A DNA stretch of 64,000 bases, from the NCBI GenBank assembly GCA_963971285.1, contig OZ020248.1, forward strand, positions 6,510,001 through 6,574,000, read 5' to 3'. The translations under genes were made by a program, and so were the position numbers. Shown in pieces: positions 33,129 to 44,232 of this stretch; position 1 is the first letter of the stretch, and the number at the start of each line of letters is the position of its first letter. This DNA is from Astropecten irregularis. Taxonomy: Eukaryota > Echinodermata > Asteroidea > Paxillosida > Astropectinidae. Under the pieces are notes generated by a model. It was not told the DNA's origin, searched no databases, and worked only from the letters and a program-made list of their open reading frames with translations.

Positions 33129-35423
33129 GTGGCACACCAACATGGAAACTAAACTAGAACTTAGAAGTGCAACCTTTGTGCATCGTACTAGTTTATGCCA
33201 GCTACGAGATATTTTCAAAATAATTATACACACAGGTTGTAATAGAAATTGAGATCTACGTGACATTCAATTGCTCTATTATAGTGCACATGATTGTATT
33301 TAGAATTGTGGAAATAACCTTGGCTTAGTGTTTACATTCCTGACACATTCCTGGGACATTTACAAAAGGCTGTTTCATGAAGTCAGCGTGCAGGTTGTAT
33401 GAAATATGGAAAATCGGAAGAATTTCATATAATAGACAATAATGTCACCACCCAAAATTCTTGAGAACTTCCGTCACAAAACACTGCGGGGTACAGGCAT
33501 ACGGGCAAGGTCTTTTTTTTATCAAATCGTTCATAAAATGGCCCTCCCAAAAATAATTATAAGGATTCATGTTTCCACGTGGAAACAGATTAACAAGGAG
33601 GATTGCGCAGGGGGTCGGACGGAGCTCAAACTCGGCCCTAAAGGTAGCGAGAAAAGACCGTGGGAAGATTAACCGTTAAATGATGCAAACTCAACGGGGG
33701 ACTTAATGCCTTCGTGTAGGCTTTGAACGCCTTTTCTTCTCGCTAAGTTGACCGTACAAACACGGTATAAGGTCAATAAATGTCCCTTCAGGTAAAACAC
33801 ACGAACTTAATGTCGTACGCATGTACCTGTAAATTGTGCGTGATAAAAATTGCAACGCCCAAAGATTATTTTTAGAAGGACGGCATTTTTCAAGTGCCCA
33901 GAGGAAAATAGAAAGCCTTTTTGGGGGTCGCAGTGTGTGTTTTTGGTTTGCCGAGTCATTCATAGGCTACAGGTGGTATGCATATGGTGAAATGCTGATG
34001 AACGTATGGAACAACAACACGTCTTCAGGCATTTTGGACTTTGATATTAAATTTGTGCAACAGGAATGCAAAGTTTCACATAACTATTGAAATAACTTCA
34101 TATCGTTATTGTATCCCTTAGGGGTGGGTCTTGTGCGTAGTTTTACTTCGAATCATTTTCGCCAGTTTTTAACTGCCGACGCAAGGGGGCGCTGCATCTA
34201 TGGCGTCAAATCATTTGTTTTATATCGTCAATCGTTGTTTGAGGAATTTGATTTGCTAAATTATTGAGAAAATGATTTCATTTTTGGTTATCAGAAAGAA
34301 CTGATTCATTTCCATTTGTGATCTTTTTTGTCTATTGACATCCAAAATAATATTAAGTCTGAAATTGTTTATACTTTTTCATTGAATGGGTTAAACCAAT
34401 ACAGTTATCGAAACTGATAAAAAGGGCGGTCACGTACACACCGGAGCTAATGTTTATGTTTTGCTCGACCTATGCCCAATTATATCCGCCTGATTTACGA
34501 ACTTGTGTATTTATAGAAAATGACGTAATGGACTGCCTGCGCGTGCGCAACTATTTTATACTACAAACACGGAACTAGACTTTACTCTAGACTTTGCACC
34601 GTTTGTTTCGTGTTTTTCGTATGTTGAGTTATTGACAGCTTTGACACAAATTTATTTTCCACACAATCTCAGCAAGTAAACATTGCAATATATTTTTTTT
34701 TCGTTTTCTTTGTGTTTAACCATGAAACAAAATGGAACTGTGAAAATGATGTATTATGTTCGTTGTGCGTCATTAATATTAATATGCAGTGTTGTGAAAC
34801 GACAGGTCGTGTGTACAGCACCCCCACTGACACACAAACACAATCGCTGTTTTTATTTTGAAGAAATACATTTAGAACAGTTCGTTCACACTTGTTTACT
34901 ACAGAATGGTCCCGAGTCCCGATCGATGGTGCTTATATATTTTGAATGGGCCCAGTTATCGGACCGGAATAAAGGGTACAACGTGTGGAAATTAATCAAT
35001 GACCCGTTGCCAAATGTGTAAAATACACCGTGACGTTTACACATACACAGTCAATTCTGCCTATTACATTGTACACTAATTGACGGTTTATATAACTTAT
35101 AATCTACGAGCACAAATGTCAGGTTTTACCGTTTAAATTATATAAAATATTAAAAGTATGTCCTCCTTCTTCAAAAAGTCGGCGCTCGTATTGATGTTAT
35201 TATATTTTTTGTCAGAGTTGATGAAGACTGATTCCTTAATTCAACTTTTAGATTCTGACTGTAGATTGCTCAAAATTCAACCATGGATTTAGCCAAACAC
35301 TATCGAAGATCATTTTACTGCTGGGCCTTAAAAAAAATCAATGTTCCCTAGTATTAAATTAAAAAATACCAGTTAACACTGTATAGTCCGTCATGTATAT
35401 AATGTACGACAAAAGAAAAGATC

Positions 35424-35462
35424 TGGTGCCAAATTCATAGAGCTGTTTAAGCCCAAAATTGC
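35424..35462. mobile_element. GGGGCCAATTTCAT MITE, left end (interrupted)
   Basis: GGTGCCAAATTCATAGAGC then TTTAAGCCCAAAATTGC is the left end of this family; the TTAA element follows immediately. Confidence 0.75.
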
Positions 35463-35466
35463 TTAA

Positions 35467-35815
35467 AGGTAATATCATACATTGGTTTTTGGCAAAGAAC
35501 TACACATTCATGGGTACAAATATCAAGGAAGATGCAGTGAGAGTCATCTGTGAAAATTTCAGTCCCATACGGTGCCCACTTTTTGAGAAAACAGTGACAA
35601 ACGGCCACAGTATTTCTTCAGTCTTTTCTCTTTGGATCTTTAAAAGGTCCGAAATAATTTTGGTCACTGGTTTAATTTTTTTCTGGATAATGCAGCATTT
35701 CAGGCAGAAATATTTTAACGGTATGTTTCTATCATCACCATCTTTACACCCTGTAAGTTATAGGTAAATCTGTGTAGATTTCTGTTTCGGTATGCTACCA
35801 AAGTATGATACTACC
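35467..35815 (+). mobile_element. TTAA MITE copy inserted in a hairpin MITE
   Basis: Flanked on the left by TTAA (35463-35466). The right end GATACTACCT is followed by AAGTCTTCCTTGATC, the continuation of the disrupted hairpin element. Confidence 0.9.
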
Positions 35816-35885
35816 TAAGTCTTCCTTGATCAAACAGAATTGCCAACCAACATTTCATGTGAGGTTTAATGCTTTGAACAAAGTA
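35816..35885. mobile_element. GGGGCCAATTTCAT MITE, remnant after insertion
   Basis: AAGTCTTCCTTGATCAAACAG and AACATTTCATGTGAGGTTT match 8620-8665 and 60550-60600; the right terminus is lost. Confidence 0.7.
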
Positions 35886-36463
35886 GAGTAGAAATTCAAG
35901 CTGTATACTACAACCATTTCATTCACGCATGTGAGGCACGATCGAGTGAGGTACTTTTCAAGCCCCGTGGAGCCAACTTACATGAAATTCTGTCGTTTTA
36001 TCTTGTTTGAGCGCGCCGTGAATAACTTTTATGGTTCGATAACTGGTTACTACGATCGTATCGTCACTGAACATTGAAAACCGCCAAACAAAAGCTTTAA
36101 CCCCTTTCCCAAGTTCACACGAATCGCCTAGAGTGTTTTACTCCTGGGCTGGAAAAAATATCAAATAATTCAATCCATTAGAAGTTTGGAAGTTCGTTCG
36201 AAGAGTTCAAATTGCCTAGACGAGTCTACATTCGAGCTTTGTGTGTGCAGCCCTATAATCCACGCAAACTGCTTCGGGGGCTTGGCCTCTAACAAATACA
36301 GGAATTTTCCCACAGGCGTAGGAATTTGACTTTATGGAGGAAGAATTCTAAGCTAGGATTAAGGCCTCGGTGAGTTTATACCAGGAACACAAGCTTGATT
36401 TTAGTTGAATTTAGTTGTAATACGCGTTCGGTGTGGTATATTATTTTGTATGTTTTTATTTAA

Positions 36464-36815
36464 AGGAAGTATATCATACTTTGGTTTTTATCAAAGAAAT
36501 ACACATTCATGGGCAAAAATAGACAGATGCAGTAACAGTAACCTGTGAAAATTTCAGTCTCATACGGTTCCCACTTTTTAAGAAAACAGTGAAAAACTGC
36601 CACAGTATTTCTGAAGTCTTTTCTCTTTTATTTTTGATCTTTTAAAAGATCAGAAAGATTATCGGTCGTTGTTTTACTAATTTCTGGATAAATACACCAA
36701 TACAGGCGGAAACATTTTAACGGCATGTTTCTACCATCACCATCTCCATACCCTGAAAATTATACGTAAATCTGTGAACATTTCTGTTTTGGTTGAATGA
36801 TACCGTGACCTTTAA
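36464..36815 (+). mobile_element. TTAA MITE copy
   Basis: Flanked by TTAA at 36460-36463 and 36812-36815; contains GATCTTTTAAAAGATC. A second, inverted fragment abuts it at 36816-36937. Confidence 0.88.
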
Positions 36816-36937
36816 CGTTATACTATCATACTTTGGGAGCATACCGAAACAGAAATCGTCACAGATTTACTTATAACTTAAAGGGTATAACGTTTGTGAT
36901 GGTAGAAACATATCGTTCAAATTGTTCTGCCTGAAAT
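36816..36937 (-). mobile_element. TTAA MITE fragment fused to another repeat
   Basis: GTTATACTATCATACTTTGGG to GTTCTGCCTGAAAT, then an abrupt switch to CCTCCAAACCAATGAACTTG, the ~160-bp repeat family. Confidence 0.75.
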
Positions 36938-37085
36938 CCTCCAAACCAATGAACTTGAAATTAACATAATATGTTTATATTGAGAGCATTCTCTGTCTAC
37001 TATAAAAATGTGGACATCAAATAGTGTCTTTATAATGTAGCTATAGTACGTTAAGGCGACCTCCAAAATGTCTCCCTAAGTATCC
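36938..37085 (+). repeat. Single unit of the ~160-bp repeat
   Basis: CCTCCAAACCAATGAACTTG, TTGAGAGCATTCTCTG and ATGTCTCCCTAAG match 13230-13835. Confidence 0.7.
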
Positions 37086-37088
37086 TGG

Positions 37089-37198
37089 GGCCTGTTTGTT
37101 TCATGCACAGGATCCGATATTTTTGGATCCTTCTCCTATGCAGGGTATGCTAAAATGGGATCCGGATCCGCAGGATTCGTCCGAAACAAACAGGCCCA
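37089..37198. mobile_element. GGGGCCTGTTTGTTTC hairpin element
   Basis: GGGGCCTGTTTGTTTCATGC pairs with CGAAACAAACAGGCCC; the core has GGATCC palindromes. A relative lies at 50556-50684. Confidence 0.8.
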
Positions 37199-37789
37199 TG
37201 GTCGCCCCAAACCTTCGCTGACATACGAAAACCGGTCTAAAGGTTGTTTAGTTTCAATGTGTTTCTGATGAATTGCTGATATTTCGATGGAGTCATTCTC
37301 TGGACAGAAAAATGGGTTGCTTAATAATGACCTCGTAAAAACCAACAATGATGTGGTCCCTCATAATGCAGCTCCATTGTTCGCGCTATGGAATATTATT
37401 GTATACGAATAATATGATTTGGGCAGACGAGCTGTGTGATGATCCAATTGATGGCAATTAATATATACCCCCTCAGAGTATCAAGCATCGATATATTTAT
37501 TTAGTTATTTACCCCTCCAAAACTTATTCAGTCAAGATGTGACCCTATTTTCAACAATCCATGTTTTGTTTTCGTTCTTTTGAAGCAGATTTATTTTCTG
37601 GAAAATGGCCGAATTGTGGAAAGCGTTTGGGAATGTATTAACTTTCCCTCTATGGGCTAGAGAGGGAATTTTGCCCAACAAGAAGCAGTCGATGAAGAGG
37701 CTGAAACTTGAGAAGAATATTTTCTAACTTGTCTTCTAGACAATAATTAACACCCCTTCTTGTTGTACCAAAATAAGAAAACAAAAACA

Positions 37790-37845
37790 AGAACTCTCTC
37801 TCCTGAGGACGACTAGAGCACATTTGTCGAAACGTCGAGAATCTA
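37790..37845 (+). ncRNA. Hammerhead-like hairpin motif
   Basis: CTCTC precedes CTGAGGA (37803-37809); then GAC...GTC, GAAAC (37829-37833), GTC and GAGA. CTCTC can pair with GAGA(A). It satisfies CTGANGA...GAAACGTC but has one extra base before stem II. Confidence 0.4.
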
Positions 37846-38334
37846 CTCTCATCGGTCCTTTTCAGGACCACACATCTTCCCAAAAGAGTGTTATACATGG
37901 TTTCTCCACAAGTCTTATTCGTTCAAAGAAAAGAACATCAAAATCGACATTTTTTCACCAGTTGGGCCTACTCAACCGACTGATATTGGCCAAAGTAAAC
38001 AAAACATAATCAACATCTCAACTTTGTATATATAGGCCTAGGTTTATGACGAATAAGGATTCGATACAGCAATGGATACAGGGGAACTTGTAAAAGTAAA
38101 CTGCAAAGTAAGAAAACAAAAGTCGAGCAATAATTGGGAGCGGATGCATACTGAAAGATTAGACGCGTATTAAGTTGGGGTCTGGAGCATAATAAATTAT
38201 ACATAATACGGAAAGAACTGGAATGGAGATAAATGGTTAAAGTTCATTTCCTTCAGTGGCCGGATTCGTTGGGCATTAATTTTGTTCAAAACCAAATCGA
38301 AAGATTTCCTCATCCTGACCCTAAAGACTATAAA

Positions 38335-38400
38335 CTATCATCTCCTGACGACGACCAGAGCAGGATGATCGTAACGTTGAGACCTAACGAGAAGTGCGAC
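38335..38400 (+). ncRNA. Hammerhead-like hairpin motif, mutated
   Basis: ATCTC, CTGACGA, a weak hairpin, then GTAAC instead of GAAAC, GTT and GAGA. It shares AACGAGAAGTGCGA downstream with the copy at 3465. Confidence 0.35.
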
Positions 38401-39699
38401 GTAATAATAAGTTCGAAAAGTACGACCTGAACATTACTATAACCCCGAACCGATATACATACAAAATTATTTGTCATAATGAAAAGCTTCAAATTTCTTC
38501 CTAAAGATTAAACAAGTTACAAGAAGTTGTGAAAAACCAGCTCATCCAAGACGCACATGCGCATTGAACATCATCATATTTCAAAAACAGAAGGGAAAAT
38601 GGTAGATTGTTTCAAAAGTTAATTCCAATAAAACTCACCTGGTTTGGCTCGTCATTTTTGTTTCGCTTTGGAAAAAGTCAAGTCAAGAGTATTACAACTA
38701 AACGAAAATCCACGTAATCCTTTCTCGATATGGCCAAGTAACGACAAGAAATTGTAGATTCGGTTATGCTGGTGTCGTGAACACACAGAAGTTTATCAAG
38801 TTAGATTTGATGGAAGCTCAATAACGACACTGATAATCCTTGGTTGGTGGTATTAAGCGTGCATGTCCTTGGTCGTATTACGTTGCCGGATGGCGATAGT
38901 TGTCAACTTCTGGTGCGTGTTACCTGTACGGTGCTATACGTGCAGCGTGTACGGTACGAACGTTGCTCTCACAAAATATCATCAGAGAGGGAAGTGATTT
39001 GTATCGTGCAGTTCATGTTAGCTCCGTTCTCTCATCAACAGATAGCAATCCAACTCATCTCAAAGTTCATCAAGTCTCTGTTATTATTTAGTATACAAGG
39101 TAGTATATATCCTGTTCACCGCACCGTAACACCGTCGCATGCCGTGCTAGCGCCGACCCGTTTGCTTCGTATCCAAGCTGCTTTTAAAGAGCTAGCCCAT
39201 GGTGAGCGAGGGCTTTATAAGTTTTCGCAGAGGGCTTAAATTGTTTTGGTTCAAAAGGTTCTGGATCTGAAAAGGGTATGAGGGAAAAATGGAATTAAGC
39301 AAATAGTATTCAAGGGTAGGCCTGGGTAGCTTAAAATGTTTTACAGGTGGAAATATGCGTGTGGGCCGACCCCCCTGCCCCCCCCCCCCCCCCCCCCTTA
39401 GAGGTACACACACTACAATGCAAACACCTTCTATCAATACTCACAGGTTGTGATAACAACAAGTCTTTGTGTTGCGAAGGTTAGATATCTTTTGTTGACC
39501 GTACTATTATTATATTAACTTGTAGCTCGCATATGGGGAAAGGGTAACCCTGGACTCCAATTATTGGCAAAATTGAATCATTACTTTTTATATTATGTTT
39601 GTGTGGCATGAGAATTTTGTTTTAGGTTTAGTTTGAGTAAGGTAGGTTTGCGGTGACACCACGTAACCTCTTCTGTGAGCGTGTTCGGTTCTGCGAAGA

Positions 39700-39762
39700 A
39701 CCGATGGTTTAAACAGTTGACGTTTCGAACATACTGCTCTGTTCGTCTTTAGGAGCTCGATG
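39700..39762 (-). ncRNA. Hammerhead-like hairpin motif, degenerate
   Basis: Minus strand: CTCCTAAAGACGAACAGAGC, then TTCGAAACGTCAAC. The core reads CTAAAGA instead of CTGANGA. Confidence 0.3.
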
Positions 39763-39781
39763 TTTTGTTCGTTTGCTTTAA

Positions 39782-40130
39782 GGTAATATCATACTTTGCT
39801 TTTTATCAAATGAATACAGATTCATGGGCAAAAAATATAAAGGAAGATACAGTAAACAGTCATCTGTTTAAATTTCAGTCCAATACGGTGCCCACTTTTC
39901 GAGAAAACAGTGAAAAATGGCCGCAGTATTTCTTCAGTCTTTTCTCTTTTATTTTTGATCTTTAAAAGATCAAAAATAATTTTGGTCACTGGTTTTAAAT
40001 CTATTCTTGATAAATACAGCATTTCAGACAGAACAATGTACCACTATGATCTTTATACCCTGTAAGTGATAGGTAAATCTGTGAAGATTTCTGTTTCGGT
40101 ATGCTACCAAAGTACTGCTACTACCTTTAA
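39782..40130 (+). mobile_element. TTAA MITE copy
   Basis: Flanked by TTAA at 39778-39781 and 40127-40130; a small deletion lies before CACTATGATC. Confidence 0.9.
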
Positions 40131-40376
40131 GGTATTTTTTGTTGGGGGTATGTTTGTTAGTTTGTTAATCTCACTTTGTAGTTTTGTTCATTGTTTGTTC
40201 TGCATCTCATTTTGTTTTTAATTCCATACTGCCTTGGACAATTACAATCATCCCAGACGCCAAAGTAACTTACAGGACGGAGGCCACAACTTGAAATGTC
40301 TCGAATAAAATAATGCTTTGACGGTTTTATCTAAGAGCGCCCTCTCTCAATAGAGGGCGTTTTTCTTTTTAAAGAG

Positions 40377-40670
40377 TTGAATTAAAAAACCGGAGGCTCA
40401 GGCTCAGGCTACGGCTCGGTTTCGTGAATCCACAGTTCTAAAATAGCGGATATCAAAATAGAGGCTTTTGGCTCCGGTTCGGAAGTAGATTCTTTGGTTT
40501 GAACATGGAGGAGAGCCTATTTCTTCCCCCATGGTTTGAATTGGGAAGATAGAGCTTCAGCTTCAATGAAAAACTACAATCAGCATAATTATGGATGACA
40601 GAGTTGGAGCCTGAGCCTGAGCCTGAGCCTCAGCCTTAGTTCCTAGCCGGATCCTCCATTGCGCAATCCC
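40377..40670. mobile_element. GGCTCA-rich MITE next to the 7SL gene
   Basis: GGAGGCTCAGGCTCAGG on the left and GCCTGAGCCTGAGCC on the right. Interior GAGGCTTTTGGCTCCGGTTC and TTCAGCTTCAATGAAAAAC. It ends about 40 bp before the 7SL RNA start. Confidence 0.8.
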
Positions 40671-40684
40671 CTTTGTTAAACAGT

Positions 40685-40694
40685 TATATATTTT
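40685..40694 (+). promoter_or_regulatory. TATA-like box of the 7SL RNA gene
   Basis: TATATATTTT lies about 25-30 bp upstream of the inferred RNA start, a spacing used by many invertebrate RNA polymerase III genes with external promoters. Function is inferred from position only. Confidence 0.5.
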
Positions 40695-40713
40695 AGAAAC
40701 CCATGAATGATCG

Positions 40714-41014
40714 GCTGGGCGTTGTGGCGTGCGCCTGTAATCCAGCTACTCTGGAAGCCGGGGTGAGTGGATCGTTTGAGTTCGGGAGTCCTGTATGTCG
40801 TTGTCCTATGGCGATCGGGCGTCCGCGCTAAGCTCGGCATCGATATGGTTGTCTTGGCGGAGGTCGGGCCAACCAGGTCGTACTAAGGAGGGACGAATCG
40901 GCCCAGGGCGGAAACGCAGCAGGCAAAAGTCCCCGTGTGGAGCAGTAGCGGGATTGCGCTCGTGAATAGGCAGCGGCATGCAGCCCGAACGATACAGCGG
41001 GACCTTATCCTTTT
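40714..41014 (+). ncRNA. 7SL RNA (signal recognition particle RNA)
   Basis: About 300 nt match animal 7SL RNA from end to end. This is the scaffold of the signal recognition particle, which targets nascent secretory proteins to the endoplasmic reticulum. The Alu domain begins GCTGGGCGTTGTGGCGTG and contains CCTGTAATCCAGCTACT. The S domain contains GCGATCGGGCGTCCG and GCTCGGCATCGATATGG. It also has the helix-6 GGAG tetraloop (40887-40890, SRP19 contact), CCCAGGGCGGAAACGCAGC, and the SRP54-binding helix-8 AGCAG (about 40941-40945). The 3' Alu strand GTGAATAGGCAGCGGCATGC closes it. TTTT at 41011-41014 is the first terminator, with a longer T-run after. Full length, no large indel and a TATA-like box argue for a real gene rather than a pseudogene, although retroposed copies cannot be excluded. 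Confidence 0.92.
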
Positions 41015-41018
41015 GCAA

Positions 41019-41027
41019 TTTTTTTTT
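41019..41027 (+). terminator. RNA polymerase III T-run terminator
   Basis: A run of nine T residues lies just beyond the 7SL RNA end and would act as back-up to the TTTT at 41011-41014. Confidence 0.6.
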
Positions 41028-41212
41028 CTGAACCCATATTAAAGTTTTTACAATTTTTGCATCGTGAAACTTAATATATTGTTATTTTGATAATAAAAAT
41101 CTATTTTCCATCTCTCTTTTCTGCAGAATTTGTGGGTTTTTTTAAAATTACAATTAATTTACAATTGTTGTATTTGCTTGGAGCATGCTTGGAGTTAGAA
41201 GGGCCTGACACG

Positions 41213-41265
41213 TTTTGATCCTAGCAGGATCTTTCTCAAAGGCTAATGTCAAGGACATGCAATTA
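41213..41265 (-). ncRNA. GATCC-GAAAC type hairpin motif
   Basis: Minus strand: AGCCTTTGAGAAAGATCC, TGCTA, GGATCAAAACGTGTCAGGC. A perfect 5-bp hairpin, GATCC/GGATC, precedes AAAACGTGTC; GCCT pairs with AGGC. Confidence 0.4.
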
Positions 41266-41825
41266 AAGATGCCTATAAATGGATGAACTTGGATCGTGGG
41301 ACAAGGGGTGGGGGGCAGGAGCGAATCCAGGATTTCCCAGGGGGGGGGGGGGGGGGTTGGAAATAAGATGCGCCAATACAAGCGACGGATGGCATCGAAG
41401 CTAGTTAATTTGGTCTCCTCTTTTTCTTCTCTTTTTGAGTCTTTCTCCCTCCCTATGTAAATGTTTTTTTTTCCTGTTTCTTTCTCCTTCTTTTTTCTTG
41501 TCTTTTTCCTTTTTTTTCTTTTGCTGGAAGAAAAGGAGGAGAACCGCCCCTGGGGTAGAGGATGGGGGGGTAGGTGGTATTTTAACTCTATGATTTTCTT
41601 TTTTCTTCTTTTTCGTTTGATCCTTTTTTGTAAGGAGAACTGGTGTAACTTTTCCAACCTTAAATTGATTCACGGTAGTTGCCGTTTTTAGGGCTTACCA
41701 ATGCTTCGTCCAGGAGGGACCCCCCGGCCTTCCACCTTATACACAGAACTCAAATTAAACCGTATCAGCAGTGGAGAACCGTAACCGTGCCATACCAGTC
41801 GGTACGCCAACAACATTCATTTTAA

Positions 41826-42194
41826 AGGTAATATCATACTTTGGTTTTTATCTAAGAAATGCAAATTAATGGGCAGAAATATCAAGACAGATACAGTAGC
41901 TGTCATCTGTGAATATTTCAGTCCCATACGGTGCCCACTATTGTGAGAAAACAGTGAAAAACGGCCACAGTATTTCTTCTCTTTTTGTCTCTTTTATTGG
42001 TGATCTTTTCAAAGATGAAAACGATTTTCGGTCGTTGTTTTACTAATTTCTGGATAAATACACCATTTCAAGCGGAACATTTTTAACGGTGTGTTTCTGC
42101 CACCACCGTCACCATCTTCATACAATGTAATTTATAGGTAAATCTGTGAACATTTCTGTTTTTGTTTCTTACCAAAGTATGATACTACCTTTAA
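41826..42194 (+). mobile_element. TTAA MITE copy
   Basis: Flanked by TTAA at 41822-41825 and 42191-42194; essentially full-length with intact inverted ends. Confidence 0.92.
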
Positions 42195-42640
42195 ATTTTA
42201 TTTTGCAATGGGGTAGTTTGCATTGTTTTCTTCTCATTTTTGTTTTATTAATTTCATCTGAAGCATCATCTGCAACGCAAACAAAGGCTTTTTATTTTAG
42301 TGCCACTTCCTTCAACGAAGCGAAACTCATCATAACAAAAAACAGCGCCCTCTTTGTCGAATTCTATACAGGAAGAATATGGCCGCCGATCTTGTTTGTC
42401 AAGAAATTGTACTATTTTCGATGTGCATTTTTTTTTTAAATTTAACAGCCATTTAGTAAAAGTTGCCCGTCATTTTACAGTCACCAATTGTTCTGGTAAG
42501 TCTCTTGCTTTGTGATCTATTAATTCATCCAATTGCTGGGTAGGATTGATGTGGTGGTTGTCATAAAATAGTCCTAAATCGTAAACAGTAAAAAATAAGT
42601 GAGTGTCACACTCATAATAAAAAAACTAACTTTAGGGCTG

Positions 42641-42820
42641 CGTTCGAGCGAGGTACTCGTGTTAACACGAGTATACTCCTGAGCGCTCGAACGGCCGGAG
42701 TACGACACTCGGGTCAGCGAGAGTATACTCTCCATCGTTGGGGAGTATACTCCTGCACCGGAGAGTATTGCGCGCGCATCACACTCGTGTTACCGGGAGT
42801 AACCGCTCGAACGCAGCCTA
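42641..42820. mobile_element. Palindromic element with GGCTGCGTTCGAGCG ends
   Basis: The ends GGCTGCGTTCGAGCG and CGCTCGAACGCAGCC are exact inverted repeats, flanked by TAG on both sides. The interior is a set of GAGTATACTC palindromes, so the whole 180 bp can fold. Confidence 0.85.
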
Positions 42821-42891
42821 GATGTCGCATTGCCTGCTCATGGACGCGTCTTTAGGCGCCATTTTTACAAGGCATTTTTCGAATTCGTTTT

Positions 42892-43087
42892 TATGGAACG
42901 CCGTAGCTATCTTCTTAAGATTGTTTGCTTCGGTAATTCCATCATTCAATTTGCCAAATTGTATGATGGAATTTGCGAACAGAATGACATAACGGCAATT
43001 AAAATGATGAAACTTGCGAATTTAATGAATGATGGAATTTACCGACAAACAATCTAAGCCACCGATTATAGCTACGGCATTCCATCA
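42892..43087. mobile_element. Palindromic element with GCCGTAGCTAT ends
   Basis: Left end ATGGAACGCCGTAGCTAT and right end ATAGCTACGGCATTCCAT are inverted repeats with one mismatch. Inner arms (AAGATTGTTTG/CAAACAATCT) also pair. Confidence 0.82.
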
Positions 43088-43955
43088 TGTTTTTGGTGCA
43101 TCGCGTACCGCGTAACGCGTAATGGCCGGCACTGCGTACCGCGCGGGTACGCGATCGGAATTGTAATAAGCGCTTGGATGTTTAGGTTCATTTTTTACCT
43201 TCCTTCAATGGCCGCGTCCTGCATGCGCAGATATAGCTCCCATTGGTTTGTACACGGGTGCGTCATCTAGTTTTTATAGTATATCTATGGTCACACTCAC
43301 AGTCATGATGATGTATAGCTGCACTGCTGCAGTAAATTAACTGTCACTGACTGTAACCCTAGATTACTCCTGACGTTGTTGTCGTATATAGGAAGTCTAA
43401 CTTGAAAAATACGAGTCCATTATTCCCCACCCCTAAAATAACTGTTAATCAGCGTTCTGTGGCATAGTGACTCACCCTAGTCACATGCTGGTGTTCCTGA
43501 TGTCGTGAAGAGACATTTAGAAGATATAAAATTTAATTATCAAAAATTATTATTTAAATTTCGGATGTCAACAAAAACGAGCTATTTTCAAACCTAATTT
43601 CAGTACGTGTTTTCCCACAGGGCTTTGCGAAATAATAATATTAAACACTCGACGTTCAGAATCATGAAAATAAGAGAGGAAACTAGGCTATATTCTGCAG
43701 TCTGTAGCTGAGCATGGTTTTGTCTGTGAAATGTTGCATCTTCGTTAATACCGTGTTATTTATCCCGTAATTTCCCTCAAAAATTTAATCCCTGCCCTCT
43801 TTCCACAAATTTAACCTTGCTTATAATATTGAAGAGGACACCACAAACGTATATTGAGGTCTCTTATAACAAAAGTTGTTTTTATTCCCTTTATAGGTAT
43901 CATACCCTGAAATCATGAAACTAAAAAGACAATGTTACCTATCTTTTCATTTCAG

Positions 43956-44116
43956 ATTTGACCCTGACGGACGTGCAACAGACAGACACACACCAACACT
44001 GCAGCTTCCACGTAGCATTTTGACTTGGAGGCGTGCGTGTTATCACCGCCCCGCCCCCTCCTTGTCCATGTTGGTTGGTGAGGGGGAAGAGTGAGGAGAA
44101 TAAACTTTCCCCCGTC
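43956..44116 (+). other. JOSD 5' UTR in the first coding exon
   Basis: A T-rich tract ending TTTCAG at 43955 looks like a splice acceptor, so the leader probably continues in an upstream non-coding exon that I could not place. The frame stays open upstream of the ATG to about 44033 but offers only GTG, not ATG. Confidence 0.55.
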
Positions 44117-44232
44117 ATGTCTGTCTATCATGAGCGACAGAAGTGGGAGCTGTGTGCCCTCCACGCTCTCAATAACGTGTTTCAGGACAGCCAGGCATTC
44201 AGCAAACAGGTTCTGGATGAGTTATGCCAAAA
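44117..44232 (+). CDS. JOSD1/2: JOSD exon 1
   Basis: Codes [20 protein letters not shown] through DELCQ plus two bases, then donor GTACGA (phase 2). Contains the nucleophile Cys13. Reading through the donor meets a TGA 17 bases on. Confidence 0.93.

Larger units (their letters stand above)
29608..40711. other. Gene-poor region upstream of the globin
   Basis: It should include the globin promoter immediately right of 29607 (CpG-rich to about 29720). Beyond that I recognise a SINE head at 30793-30886, MITEs and a palindrome at 32334-32377. A possible minus-strand exon ends at 31806 in a GTAAGATA donor. 33300-35400 and 37360-39700 hold no gene or repeat I can name. Open frames of 100-150 codons in this span have no recognisable domain. 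Confidence 0.6.
41028..43955. other. Intergenic region between 7SL and JOSD
   Basis: It contains a GATCC-GAAAC hairpin (41213-41265), a G-run (41341-41355), a CT-rich low-complexity tract (41400-41640) and a TTAA element (41826-42194). Two palindromic elements follow at 42640-43087. 43090-43955 shows nothing recognisable, but should include the JOSD promoter and 5' UTR exon. Confidence 0.6.

Noticed and set aside
38844-39239. 131-codon plus-strand ORF
   Set aside because: No recognisable domain, no conserved splice context and overlapping frames of similar quality. I could not support it.
40806-41018. 70-codon antisense ORF
   Set aside because: It lies entirely on the opposite strand of the 7SL RNA gene; the sequence is explained by the RNA.
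41154-41673. Lys/Pro-rich minus-strand ORFs up to 167 codons
   Set aside because: They come from the CT-rich low-complexity tract and G-run and are not protein-like.
44033-44116. N-terminal extension of JOSD from 44033
   Set aside because: The frame is open, but the first codon is GTG and no ATG exists before 44117.
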